From positions 1 to 64,000 of the forward strand of contig JADJOO010000036.1 of assembly GCA_016713725.1 (NCBI GenBank): DNA of 64,000 nt, given 5' to 3'. The first letter of the stretch is position 1. Each line of letters opens with the position of its first letter. Below, piece by piece: positions 1-10,577 of the stretch. The position numbers and the translations under genes were made by a program. The notes under the pieces are model-generated. The model was not told where the DNA came from, searched no databases, and was given only the letters and a program-made list of their open reading frames with translations. This DNA is from Pseudomonadota bacterium. Lineage in GTDB: Bacteria; Pseudomonadota; Gammaproteobacteria; Steroidobacterales; Steroidobacteraceae.

Positions 1-12
1 CACAATCGGCGC

Positions 13-325
13 ATGACGACCCGCAAGCGCGTGACGCCGACCTCGACCGGCTCGACCGCGTCGTGGCCGACGCGCGCCGCGCGCGACCAGCGCGGAGCAG
101 GGGTATCGCGCGCCAGTTCTTGAAACCTTCCCGTGGATCTGCGGTTGCTGCGCCCGTGAGTTCAAGCAGGCCAACCTGCACGAGCTCACGGTGCATCACA
201 AGAACCACGACCACGAGCACAACCCGACCGATTGCAGCAACTGGGAACCGCTCTAACTTTACTGTCACGTCAACGAGCACCAGCGCCACGTCGACCCGTG
301 GTGGTACGACACTGCGCGAGCCTGA
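13..325 (+). pseudogene. yajD: YajD-type HNH nuclease, interrupted
   Basis: The codons from about 83 to 325 read, in one frame, a protein very close to the small HNH nuclease YajD: Glu-Gln-Gly-Tyr-Arg, then PWICGCCAREF (first zinc Cys pair), ELTVHHKNHDHEHNP (HNH core), SNWEPL, then LYCHVNEHQ. The usual Cys codon between the last two blocks is replaced by TAA at 254-256, inside the second Cys pair, so the product would lose the metal-binding end. The N-terminal part (13 to about 82) lies in another frame, so there is at least one frameshift too. ATG at 13 is the best start because it gives the usual 35-40 residues before the first Cys motif. E. coli YajD is about 115 aa. The nuclease role is inferred from the HNH family only. 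Whether this is a real pseudogene or bad sequence cannot be told here; the neighbouring genes carry similar lesions. Confidence 0.7.
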
Positions 326-339
326 CCGCGTGCGCCGGG

Positions 340-2477
340 CGCGACGCACTGCCGTTTGCGGACCGGCGTCCCTGTTGAAGAAGACCTGGATCGGCAGCGT
401 CCTGACGGCCGGCCGGTGGCGGCGAAGATCGCGTTGACTACGGCAGGCGTCGCCGGCGGCAGGCCGGGTTCACCGATGCCGCCTGGGCCTCGCTGCTCGG
501 CACGATGTGCACCTCGACCCTGGGCATCTCGTCCATGCGCAGCATCGGGTAGTCGTCGAAGTTCGACTGCTCGACGCGCCCGTCCTTGAACGTGAATCTC
601 TGGTACAGCGCGGCGCTGAGGCCGGCAGGCGATGGCACCCTCGACCTGCCGGCGGACGACGTCCGGATTGACGGCGCGGCCGCAATCCACGGCGGCGACG
701 ATCCGGTGCACGCGCGGCTTGCCGCTCGCTTCCACCGAGACCTCGGCCACCTCGGCGACGAAGCTGCCGAAGCAGGTCGTCACGGCCACGCCGCGATGCA
801 CGCCTGGCGGCACCGGCGAGCCCCAGCCGGCTTTTTGGCCGCGAGGTCCAGCACGCCAGCATGCGAGGTTGCCGGGCCAGCAGCGAGCGGCGGAACTCGA
901 CGGATCCCGGCCGGCTGCGCGGCAATTCGTCGATGAAAGCCTCGACGAAGTACACGTTCTGCGAGTGCCCGACCGAGCGCCAGAACCACAAGGGGATGCC
1001 GGCTCGACCGGCATATTCGACGCGCAGGTTCGGGAACGCGTAGAGCATGTCGCGGATGCCCTCTATCGCGGGTTCGTCGATGCCTTTGGCAGTTCCTTCG
1101 CGAAACCGGCGGCCAGGATAATGCCGGCGACGCGACGCGCGGTGAAGGACACCGGGATTGCCTGTCGCATCGAGGCCGCGGTGAATCGCGCCACCGTCGC
1201 GGGCGATAGAACCACGCGCATGTCGTCCTCGCGCGTGTAGACGAGCTTGACCGGTGCCCCGGCCGCCTGGGAGAGCAGCGTGGCGACGATGAAGTCCGGC
1301 GCGAAACGGCGACCAAAGCCCCCGCCGAGGCACGTCGTGGTGACCTGCACCTTCTGCGCGGCAGCCCGGTCAACTGTGCGACCGATCCCTGGTGCGGACC
1401 CGGCCCCTGCGTCGGCGCCCAGACCTCGGCGTCGCCGGCGCGCACCCAGGCCGTGCAGTTCATCGGCCCATGCAGGCGTGCGAGATAGGGGGTTCCTGCA
1501 CGGCCTCGACCGTCTTCGCCGTGGACGGCGACGCCGACGTCGCCTTCGTTGCGCGCGACCGCCCCCGGGCTTCGCGGTCGCGTCGGTCAGGATCGCGAAA
1601 CGCCGTCAGACGACAGCGAGCCGAGCGCGCCTTCGTTCCACTGCACGACCAGCGCGTCGCGCCCCTTGAGCGGGCCAGTAGCCGTCGGCCAGCACCGCGA
1701 CGCCCCGGGAATCCGGGCACCACCTGCCGGACGCCCGGACCGCCTCGGCGGCCGCGTCGTCGACCGCACGACCCTGGCGCCCGGCACGGGCGTGCGCCAT
1801 GACGGCCGTCAGCAGTCCCGGCAGTTTGACGTCGAGGCCGAAGCCGGCCCTGCCGTTGACCTTGGCCGGGGTGTCGATGCGGGCCAGACCCGTGCAGAGG
1901 AGCGTGAAATCCTTCGGGTCCTGAGCGCCGGGTCCTGCGGCACCGGCAGCGCCGAGGCGGCCAGGCAACGAGTTCGCCGTAGCCCGCCGACCGGCCGTCG
2001 GACCGAGGACGCGTCCGTCTCGTGTAGCGGCAGCGGCGCCGGCGATCCCTTATTGCCGGCGGCCGCCGCGACCAGCATGGCGCGGCGGCCGCGCCCGCCA
2101 CTTCGCATCGGCCGCAGTGACCGCGGATCGCGGTCGAGCCGCCGGTGGCCTGCATGCCGAACGGCGGGTTGACGTACGCCTGGTCCGCCGGCGCCTGCTC
2201 GAGACCCACGCTCTTTCCAGTCGGCGTCGAGTTCCTCGGCCACGAGCGAGGCGATGCCCATGTGCACGCCCCGCCCATCTCGACAGGCCGCAGACGACAG
2301 TGACCCGTCCATCCGCGGCGATGCGCAGGAACGCATTGGGCGCAGCCGGTCGGCTCGCCGCGCGGCGCTGCCGCCTCCGCGCGAATCGGGACGTCACGGG
2401 CAGCGCGAAGCCGATGACGAGCGCGCCGGTGGCGGCTGGGAGCCTCTGAGGAAATCACGGCGGGTGGTGAACGTCAT
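340..2477 (-). pseudogene. iorB: Isoquinoline 1-oxidoreductase-type molybdenum hydroxylase large subunit (IorB-like), frameshifted
   Basis: This is the molybdopterin-binding large subunit of an aldehyde oxidase/IorB family hydroxylase, which oxidises N-heterocycles or aldehydes with water as oxygen source. The N-terminus starting at 2477 reads MTFTTRRDFLRG, a twin-arginine (Tat) signal, as usual for periplasmic IorB enzymes. Recognisable blocks follow in different frames: a VHMGIASLVAEELD block, AYVNP..FGMQATGGSTAIRG, GIPLWFWRSVGHSQN, VHRIVAAVDCGRAVNPD, QRFTFKDGRVEQSNFDDYP, and near the end IGEPGLPPATPAVVNAIFA, the conserved C-terminal signature. At least six frame changes occur, so no full product is encoded as written. 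The true stop is unresolved, so the left end is approximate. The IorA small subunit lies just upstream on the same strand and the cofactor-maturation gene is divergent. Substrate unknown. Confidence 0.75.
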
Positions 2478-2502
2478 TGCTACTCATGGCTGTCTCCGTG
2501 CC

Positions 2503-2972
2503 TCAGGCGCCGAGCGCCGCGGCCGCATCCTGATGGCGGCACGAACTGGTGGTGTAGGTGCCGCAGCGGCAGAGATTGCGCCGCATGGCGGCGTCGATTT
2601 CGGTCGTCGCTGGCTGCGGGGTTGTGCGCCAGCAACGCGGCGGCGCTCATGATCTGCCCGCTTCTGGCAGTACCCGCATTGCGGCACCTCGTCTGAATCC
2701 ACGCGGCCTGCACGGCCTGGCCCAAGCGGTCGAGTCCATCGCTTCGATCGTGGTGACCGGCTTGCCGGCCACCGCCGCGATCGTGGTCTCGCAGGCGCGC
2801 GTCGGCTTGCCGTCGACGGCACGGTGCACGCGCCGCAGACGGCGATGCCACAGCCGAACTGGATGCCGGTAAAGCCGAGTTCGTCGCGCAACGCCTATAA
2901 CAGCGGCGTATCCGGTGTGGCGGACAACCGCACGGTCTGGCCGTTGAGCGAAGTGGAACGCAGAAGTCTCCC
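2503..2972 (-). pseudogene. iorA: Isoquinoline 1-oxidoreductase-type 2Fe-2S small subunit (IorA-like), interrupted
   Basis: The small electron-transfer subunit of the same molybdenum hydroxylase. The plant-type [2Fe-2S] ligands are visible as FGCGIAVCGACTV, followed by the second cluster region with QCGYCQ, SGQIMSAAALL and NLCRCGTY, ending ..AAALGA at 2503. The reading jumps frame around 2690-2710 and 2560-2590. An amber TAG (2897-2895) sits where the family usually has Trp (PLL-W-xLRDELG). No clean ATG is visible before SLNGQTVRLSA, so the start near 2972 is an estimate. The stop lies about 25 bases before the IorB start, so the two are surely co-transcribed. Only about 50 bases separate it from the divergent XdhC-MocA gene, so the two promoters must overlap. 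Confidence 0.75.
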
Positions 2973-3025
2973 AGCGCAGTTAAAGGTTGCCGGCGGGCCG
3001 GTCGACTGGAATTTAGTATGGTCCC

Positions 3026-4693
3026 ATGGACGGATCATTGCATCAATTGCCGCCGATGGCCGAGCAGGCGCGGAGCAGGGCCGCGCATCGTGCTTCGCGA
3101 CGGTCATCGCCACCGCGGCTCGACTTGCGCAAGGCCTGGGCGCAGATGTCGATCGCGCCGGCGGTCGGCACGAGGGCATCCTCTCGGCGGCTGCCTCGAA
3201 GCGAGAACCGGCCGCGTACGCCGCGTCGGTGTTCGAAACGGGCGACGCCCAAGCTGGTTCGGTACGACAACGTGGGGACGACGATCTGTTTGGGGCTGCG
3301 CGCCGGCTGCGAGGGTGGCATGGACGTCTGGCTCGTCCGTCCTGATCCCGCGTCGAACTGGGAACCTTCGCCACCCCATTCCGGTGTTTCGAACAACGCT
3401 GAGCTGCAATGGCGCCTTCGTGCTCGATATCTGCCGCACCGGCCGGCGCCCGGTCGGTACGACGCTCTGGATTGCTGGCGGTCTCGCCCCGTCCGCCGGG
3501 CCCTGAGCCGCTGACCACCCGGCTGGGAACGCAGCCACGGGCGCCCGGGGCGCGGCGACTGCGGATCGTCGAGTTCGACGAGTCCCCCTGTGCGACTGGT
3601 TGTTGACTCCGCGGCGGCCGTCCCACGCGAAGTGCTGCTGGTCGGCGGCGGTCCGGACGCACTGCCGGTGGTGGAATTCGGCGCCGCGCCGGGCTGGCGC
3701 GTGACCGTGGCGGGACCATCGGCCGGCGTACGCCGACACGGTGCGATTCCTGCGGGCACGACGCGGTGCTGACCACGCCGGCGGAACTGGCGCAGCACGT
3801 CGACCTGGCGCAGTTCGATGCCGCCGTGGTCATGAGCCATCACCGCGACGACCACCTGGCGCTCGCGACGCTTGCCGCCACCCTGATTCCCTACGTCGGA
3901 TTGCTCGGCCCCGCGTCGCGTCGCCAACGTCTGCTGGTCGATCTCGGGGCGGCGACAGCGGCGAAATTCGGGGCGCGCCTGCATGCACCGGTCGGTCTTC
4001 GAGCTCGGCGGGCGCGACCCGGCGAGCATCGCGCTCGCGATTGTCGCGGAGATCCAGGCGCATCTGCATGGCAAGAGGCACGGGCAGGCACTCGATCGCA
4101 ACACCGCGGCGTCGAGCCTGCACGTGGTGCTGCTGGCGGCGGGCAGCTCGTCACGATTCGGCTCGCCCAAGCAACTGGCCGACATCGCAGGACGACCCAT
4201 GCTCGCGCGCACGCTGGACACGGTGCCGCAGCTGGAACGAAGGCACCCTGTCACCGTGGTGCTCGGCGCGGACGGCGAGCTCCTCGAGCCGCTGGTGCGC
4301 AATGTGTCGGCGCACGTGGCCTTCAATCCGGATCACGCGCAGGGCATGGCGAGCTCCATCCGCGCTGGGTTGGCGCACGCGCCGTTCGATGTACGTGGAG
4401 CATTGATTGCGCTTGCGGACCAGGTTGCCGTGACGGCCGACGACCTGCGGCAACTCGTCTTGCGCTGGGAGCAGCAACCCGACCACATCGTCGCCGCGAT
4501 GTACGACGACACGATCGGTGTTCCCGCCATCTTCCCCGCCGACCTGTTCCGGGAGCTGGCTGAGTTGACGGGCGACCGCGGCGCGCGCGTGCTGCTGTCG
4601 CGCTATCCGGAGCGAGTCATCGGCGTGCCCATGCCGTCCGCGGCGCAGGACATCGACACACCGGGGGACCTTCCTGTCGGCACGCTGTCCTGA
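3026..4693 (+). pseudogene. XdhC-MocA fusion: molybdenum cofactor insertion/cytidylyltransferase, frameshifted
   Basis: One long reading, broken by several frameshifts, joins two maturation factors. Residues from the ATG at 3026 read as XdhC: MAEQ..IVLATVIATRGSTY, SGGCLEA, HAASVFETGDAKLVRYD, GCEGGMDVWL, and later a Rossmann segment with EVLLVGGGPDALP and YVGLLGPASRRQRLL. From about 4110 to 4693 the frame is intact and reads a MobA/MocA-like nucleotidyltransferase: LLAAGSSSRFGSPKQL (nucleotide-binding loop), NPDHAQGMASSIRAGL, ALADQVAV, GVPAIFPADLF and GDRGARVLL. IorAB-type enzymes use the cytosine dinucleotide form of the cofactor, so this protein probably makes it and loads the sulfurated cofactor into the divergent IorAB. 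Single-chain XdhC-NTP transferase proteins are known. Frame changes fall near 3080-3300, 3400-3600, 3740 and 3985. Confidence 0.75.
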
Positions 4694-5085
4694 TCTGCGC
4701 GCGAGTGGCGCGTCAACGCCTTCCGGGTCGCGGTCACGATCATCCAGTCGAATGCCACGGGCGTCGTCGCACGGAGCGGCGTAGCTGAAAGTCGTCACCC
4801 AGGTGCGCAGTGCCTCTTACGCAGCCATCGCCGGACCCCGGAAGCGGCGTCGCTGACTCGCCCGTCCGGCTGCACGTTGAAGTGCGTGCGGTACATCGCT
4901 CCCGGCGTCGCCTCGCACCCTCGTGGCATGGCGAGTTCCGCAGCACCGAGCAATTGGAGCTCCGGCGCCCGCGGAGCGGGAGCGACGCCCGGTCCAACGC
5001 AGGCGGATACCAGCCACAGGCCAGGCATCGTGACGAGCAGTCGCAGATTCCCGGTACGGGGATGACGATCGGAACGCGCTGTCAT
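4694..5085 (-). CDS. Small secreted protein with TonB-like C-terminus (frameshifted)
   Basis: ATG at 5085 opens a short protein with a hydrophobic N-terminus (LLVTMPGLWLVSACVGPG, possibly a lipoprotein signal with Cys in VSAC). A Pro/Ala-rich stretch, LGAAELAMPRGCEATPG and YRTHFNVQPDGRVSD follow. The last block is what TonB C-terminal-like domains look like. After about 4850 the frame changes, and LRTWVTTFSYAAPCDD followed by AFDWMIVTATR can be read in neighbouring frames, again TonB-like. The exact stop is uncertain because of at least two frameshifts; I placed it near the convergent end of the XdhC-MocA gene. Function unknown; an envelope role is inferred from the signal and fold resemblance only. 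Confidence 0.45.
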
Positions 5086-5319
5086 GGCGGCCTCCACCGG
5101 GGGCTGTTGCCAGGCCTGAGTGCTGAACGTGACTGTACCCGCGTTGCACTGCAACAATCACGGACACCCTGGCCGCTCATGCGCGACGGCCCGCGCTCCG
5201 CCGACCGCCCATCCGTAGGGGCCGCAGTCCACTAGGGCGGCACTGCAAGACTCCGCGCCACACACCGACAACATCGGGCGGGGTCGGGGACGACGACTGG
5301 CCCAAACCAGGGGGAAAGC

Positions 5320-6955
5320 TTGATGAAACCAATCGGCGACGTCGCGCGCGCAATCGGCATTGATCCCGCGGCGCTCGAGCCTTACGGCCACTACAAGGCC
5401 AAGCTGCCGCTGTCCGCCTTCGTGGGCCGCCCGAACCGCGGCAAGCTCGTGCTGGTCTCCGCCATCACGCCGACACCGGCGGGCGAGGGCAAGACGACCA
5501 CGACCATCGGCCTGGTACAGGGCCTGACGAAGATCGGCGTGCGCCGCGCCGCGGCCTTGCGCGAGCCCACCCTGGGGCCCGGTCTTCGGCATGAAGGGCG
5601 GCGGTGCAGGCGGCGGCGCGTCGGAAATGCTGCCGATGATGGACATCAACCTGCACTTCAACGGCGACTTTCACGCCGTCTCGAGCGCGCACAACCTGCT
5701 GGCGGCGATGGTGGACAACCACCTGCACCACGGCAACGCGCTCGGCATCGATTCGCGCCGCGTGACGTGGAAGCGCGTCGTGGACATGAACGACCGCGCG
5801 CTGCGCGACATCATCATCGGCCTCGGCGGCCGCACGGAAGGCATCCCGCGCGAGAGCGGCTTCGACATCACCGCCGCCTCCGAAGTGATGGCCGTGCTCT
5901 GCCTCGCCGACGGCATCCAGGACCTCAAGACGCGTCTCGGCCGCATCGTCGTGGGCTATCGCACCGACGGCACGCCCGTGACCGCGAAGGACCTGGGCGC
6001 GGTGGGCGCCATGGCCGCGCTGCTGAAGGAAGCCGTGAAGCCGAACCTCGTGCAGACGACCGAGGGCGTGCCCGCGTTCGTGCACGGCGGTCCGTTCGCC
6101 AACATCGCGCACGGCACCAACACGATCAACGCCACCAAGGCCGCGCTCGCGTACGCCGACATCGTGGTGACGGAAGCCGGCTTCGCGTTCGAGCTGGGCG
6201 CCGAGAAGTTCTTCGACATCAACTGCCAGTACGGCGGCTTCGCGCCGGCGTGCACGGTGCTCGTGGCCACCATTCGTGCGCTCAAGATGCACGGCGGCAA
6301 GCCGCTCGCCGAGGTGAGCAAGCCGGACGTCGAGGCGATGACTCGCGGGCTTCTCCAACATGGAGAAGCACCTCGAGAACATCACAAGTTCGGGCAGGAC
6401 TGCGTCGTGGCGATCAACCGGTTCCCGACCGACACGGCCAAGGAAGAGGTCGAGCCGCAGATGCACTGCGAGGCGCTCGGGCTCAAGGGCGTCGTCGCGG
6501 AGACGTTCAGCGAAGGGCGGCAAGGGCTGCATCGAGCTGGCCGAAGTCGTGCGCGACCTGGTCGCCCCGACCGAGCCGGGTTCACGCCGCTGTACGACTG
6601 GAACGATTCGATCGAGAACAAGATCGCGACCGTCGCGCGCGAAATGTACGGCGCCGTCGCCGTGGACTACACGGCGCGCGGCAAGCGCGACCGGCTGCAG
6701 CTCGAGAAGGCCGGCTTCGGCAAGCTGCCGGTCTGCATCGCGAAGACGCAGCAGTCGCTCTCGGACAACCCGGCGCTGCTGGGCCGCCCGAAGGACTTCC
6801 TCGTCACGGTGCGCGAGATCCAGCTGGCGGCCGGGGCGGGCTTCATCATCCCGATCACGGGCGAGATCCTGCGCATGCCGGGCCTGCCGAAGGTGCCGAT
6901 GGCCAGCCGGTTCGACTTGTCGGACGAGGGTGAGGTGCTGTTCTCGCGGCCCTGA
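5320..6955 (+). pseudogene. fhs: Formate-tetrahydrofolate ligase, frameshifted
   Basis: Makes 10-formyl-THF from formate, THF and ATP in cytosolic one-carbon metabolism. Clear family blocks: YGHYKAKLPLSAF, then the ATP-binding loop TPAGEGKTTTTIGLVQGL, REPTLGP..FGMKGGGAGGG, MDINLHFNGDFHAV, ALGIDSRRVTWKRV, TAASEVMAVLCLADGIQDLK, AFVHGGPFANIAHG, AEKFFDINCQYGG and, at the end, ITGEILRMPGLPKVPMA. Total length (about 545 codons) fits the family (about 555). Frame jumps occur near 5575, 6350 and 6525-6585. A GGGGGA ribosome site lies a few bases before the ATG pair at 5320/5323. It stands alone, convergent with the adaptor gene of the ABC exporter. Confidence 0.9.
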
Positions 6956-6990
6956 GCGGCGTTCGGCGAGCAGCCGCAAGTCGACGCTCG

Positions 6991-8202
6991 TTACCGCGGC
7001 TGGATTCGCGCGCCGTCGCTGACACGATCGCTCGGGTGAACGACGACCACGTCGCCCGCTGCCACTCCTTTGAGAACTTCCGCATCGATCCCGTTCATGT
7101 GACCGATCGCGACGGTCTGCAGTCGAGCCCTTCCGTCACGATTCACGAACACGGCCCATTCCTCGCCGTTACGGAAAAGTGCTGACAATGGCAGCTGCAG
7201 TACATCCGGCGACTCCCACAGCAGGATTCGCGGCTCGACACGGTAACCGTGACCGAGCGTGCGCCATTGTTCGGCAGACTCGGTGATGTCGATCACGACC
7301 TTCACGCGCTGCTCCTCGACCCCAAGGGCCGAGATTTTCGTGAAGCCGCACGGCTCAACCTGCCGCACGACGCCTTCGAGCGCGTTGTCGCCGCCCCAGC
7401 GCTCGATGAGCACACGTTGCCCCGTCCGCACCTTCACGGCCTCCGTGGAGAGCAGGTCTGTGACGACTTCGAGTTTGCCGGGATCGCCGATCTCAAGGAG
7501 CGGCGTGCCGGACGCCACGATGCCTTCGCTCTCCGCGAGCACCTGCAGGACACTGCCACTGACTGGCGACCTGACGGTGATGCAGTCACAGTCGGCAGGA
7601 CGATCCGCGCTCCTGCCGGGCGCCATCAAGCGGGCTTTCGCCTGTTCGAGTTCCGACTCGCTCACGCGCAGTCCCGCCACGGCCTCGTCGACCGCGGCCT
7701 CGGCCGTGGCGGAAGCGCGGCGGCGGGCCGATTCGAGATCATTCTGCGAAATCGTGCGACTCGCGGCCAGGCCCTCGTAACGCTTCAGTTCCGTGATTGC
7801 GAAATCGCGTTCCGCCTGGGCACGACGCAGTTCGGCTGCCGCATGCGCGCGTGCGGCCTCACTGGCACGGATGCCGGCTCGCACTTCCGCCTCGCTGCGG
7901 CGGTCGAGGAATGAAGGATCCGATGGCTCGATGCGCGCGACGATGGTCTCGCCCGCGACGACGCTGTCGCCAGCTTCCAGCTCGATGCGTCGCATGCGGC
8001 CGGCCAGGGGCGCCGAGACGACGAACATGTCGCGCACTCGCGTCTCCGCCGTCGTCGCTCACGCTGACCCGCAGCGGCCGCGCGCGACCGTCGCCAGGTC
8101 CACGGCCACCGGCTGCGGGCGGAAGAGCCACGTCAGCGCGCCCGCGAGTGCGATGAAGGCGGGAAGCCAGAACCAGAGCCTGCGCCAGCTTGCCTGTGTC
8201 AT
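6991..8202 (-). CDS. Periplasmic adaptor (HlyD/MFP family) of an ABC exporter, one frameshift near its N-terminus
   Basis: Third gene of the exporter operon. ATG at 8202 begins MTQASWRRLWFWLPAFIAL, an uncleaved membrane anchor. The frame is lost around 8040-8080 (TGA in PLRVSVSD region) and resumes with MFVVSAPLAGRMRRIELEAGDSV, the lipoyl-like half. A long Ala/Arg/Glu-rich coiled-coil hairpin follows (about codons 90-190 of the complete protein), then TVRSPVSGSVLQVLAESEG, the second lipoyl half, and beta-barrel and membrane-proximal domains ending GARIQPR. Its start codon overlaps the permease stop in an ATGA junction, so translation is coupled. Adaptors of this type link a MacB/FtsX-type permease to the outer membrane or to substrate transfer. 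Substrate unknown. Confidence 0.85.
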
Positions 8203-10573
8203 AAATCATTCCCGGTCTTGAGCACGGCGATCAGGTCGAGCCGGTCGAGCCGCCTGCGGACCAGCAGCACCGAGGCGAGGGTTGCGAGGAACCCGCCGAG
8301 GATGGCCCAGCCGGGCGTTGACGGCCTGACGACGAACGGCACGCGGTAGAGTTCGGTTTCGAACGCGCGCACCAGCCAGCGCGCGAGCAGCCAGCCGATG
8401 CCTGCGCCAAGCGGCAGCGCAACGAAGGTCAGCAGGCCGATTTCACCGATGAGTATGTATTCGACTTCGCGACGTGAGAACCCGAGCACACGCATCGTCG
8501 CTAATTCGCGCGCGCGTTCGGTCAGCGCGATGCGGGCGGCGTTGTACGTCACCCCGCACGCCAGCGTCACCGAAAAGACGATGAAGAACCCGACGTAGAT
8601 CAGTATGGTCTTCGCCATTGTCTCGTTGAAGGTTGTCACCGCGGCGCTCCGCAGGTTGACGGCACTGACCTGCGGCATTTGCTTCAGCTCACGATACAGG
8701 CGGGTCGCGGACAGCGGATCCACGCGCAGGTGCACTGCCGTGACGCTCGGCGGCTCGTGCATCGCGCGGTTCAGCGCGTCGATGTCGATGTAGGCAGGCC
8801 GGCCGATGTAGGTTTCGAAAGTCGCGGTCACCGGAATCTCCAGCACGGGCCGGCGACCCTCGAGGACCTCGACGGTTATGCGGAATCACCCGGCCGCACC
8901 GCCAGCCGATCCGCGAGCACCGTGGAGATCACCAGGCCTTCCGGGGGCAGGTCCAGCGCCGTGCCTTGCGCGTCATAAACACGATAGAGCGTCTGGTGGG
9001 CAGGAACGCCCTGGACGACATCCCGCACCACGCGCGGACCAGAGCGCAGTTTCGCAGCCACCGTGCGCATCGGCTCGACCGCGAGCACGCCAGGCATGCG
9101 CGCCAGTTCGCGCACGGCTGCGCTGGAACGCGCTTCGACCAGTCCCACACCGACATCCTGGCCCTGCGCCTGCAGAAAATACACATCGACGATGCGGTGG
9201 ATGGCGTCGAGCCACTGCATCGACACGATCAGCACCGCAACCGACATCGCGATACCGAGGCTGGTGACGAGTGAACGCAGGGGCCAGCGCGAGGCCTGGC
9301 GCAGCACGATGCGCGTGGTGGGTCGAGCCGCTCGGGAAGAACCGCGGCAGATAAAGCGGCTGCGCCGGAACAGGGCGGGCGGGTGGTTGCATCGCGGCGG
9401 CGGGCGACAGTGCTGCGGCTCGTCGCACGGCTCCGATCGCACCCAGCAGGGCGGCACCCACGCTTGCGCCAGCCGCCAGCAGGAACGGACTGGCGTTCGG
9501 TCGGAACAGCAGGAACGGAAACCGATAGAAATCGGAGTACATCGTCGTGCTGTAGAGCCCGAGCCAGTAGCCGAAGAACCAGCCGAGCAGAGTGCCCACG
9601 ACGCCAATCGCGAGCACGAGCTTCACGTAATGCCAGGCGATTACGGTGTTGCCGTAGCCGAAAGCCTTCAGCAGCCCGATCTCCGGACGCTCGACCGCCA
9701 CCAGCCGGGCGCCCACCACGTTGGCGAGGAACGCCGCGACTACCAGGAAGACGCTGGCAGGAAGCGCGCCATGGTTTCGAGCTGATCGATCCTACTGGAC
9801 AGGAACCAGTTCGATGCCTGGTCGGCGCGCACGCAGGCGCCGTGGCTGCCGTAGCGATCGAGCAAACCGTCCATTTCGACGACGACCCGCTCGATTGACG
9901 CCGCGCAACAGGCTCGCGGAGACTTCGTTGAAGGCGCCCTCCAGGTCGTACGCAGCCTGCAGCGTCTCGCGGCCCATCCACAGCACACCGTAGCGAAGGT
10001 CATCCGGCATCAGTGCTCCCGGCCCTATCGTGTAGACGTACTCCGGGGACAGCGCCACGCCGACCACCACGAGGTTGCGCCAGCGCCCGCCCATGACCGC
10101 GCGCAGGTGATCGCCGAGACCGAGCTTGTGCGCAAGCGCGAATGGTTCCGACAGCACGACTTCATCGGGCTTACCGGACTGGTGGGTAGCGGCCTTCGCG
10201 CAGCGCCAGCCGGTTGAGGCGGGGTTCTCCGTCTTCAGGGACTGAGACCAATTGATTCCATGACGGGTTCTGCGAACCCTTCCACGTCCAGCACCGCGCT
10301 GCGAATGACGCGGGTTTCGACAGTCTGCACGCCGTCAATCGCGGCGATCCTGGAGGCGAGGCTTTCCGGGGCGCGCTTGACCTGCGCGAACACATCGGCG
10401 AACCGGTAGCGTTCGTAATAAGCGGCCGAGGTGTCGCGCAGCGCTTCGAGCGACGTGAGTGACATCACGAGGAGTCCGACGCCCGACGCGATCACGAGCC
10501 CGATCGCGAGCACCTGGCCGCGCAGGCGCCAGAGGTCGCGTACCAGCTTACGATCGAGCGGATGCAGATTCAT
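8199..10573 (-). pseudogene. ABC transporter permease with two FtsX domains, frameshifted
   Basis: About 790 codons in total, the usual length for a two-module FtsX/LolE-like permease. It starts MNLHPLDRKLVRDLWRLRGQ, followed by the first membrane helix (VLAIGLVIASGVGLLVMSL), a periplasmic domain (SLEALRDTSAAYYERYRF, VQTVETRVI), a central helix block with RPEIGLLKAFGYGN and IAWHYVKLVLAIGV, and a second module (FETYIGRPAYIDIDALN) whose last three helices are intact in 8199-8846, including LATMRVLGFSRREVEYIL, the typical FtsX loop. Frame changes lie near 10250, 10170, 9790-9900, 9600-9720 and 8870. It sits between its ATPase (4 bases apart) and its adaptor (ATGA overlap). Role: mechanotransmission or lipophilic-substrate export; substrate not predictable. 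Confidence 0.8.
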
Positions 10574-10577
10574 GGCG

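Noticed and set aside
3043..4326. 427-codon open frame on the minus strand
   Set aside because: Opposite to XdhC-MocA; Arg/Ser-rich with no recognisable domain.
5086..5319. Riboswitch before fhs
   Set aside because: I could not find a conserved aptamer core or paired elements in this stretch.
5465..6979. 504-codon open frame on the minus strand
   Set aside because: Mirror of the fhs coding sequence, whose motifs are all on the plus strand.
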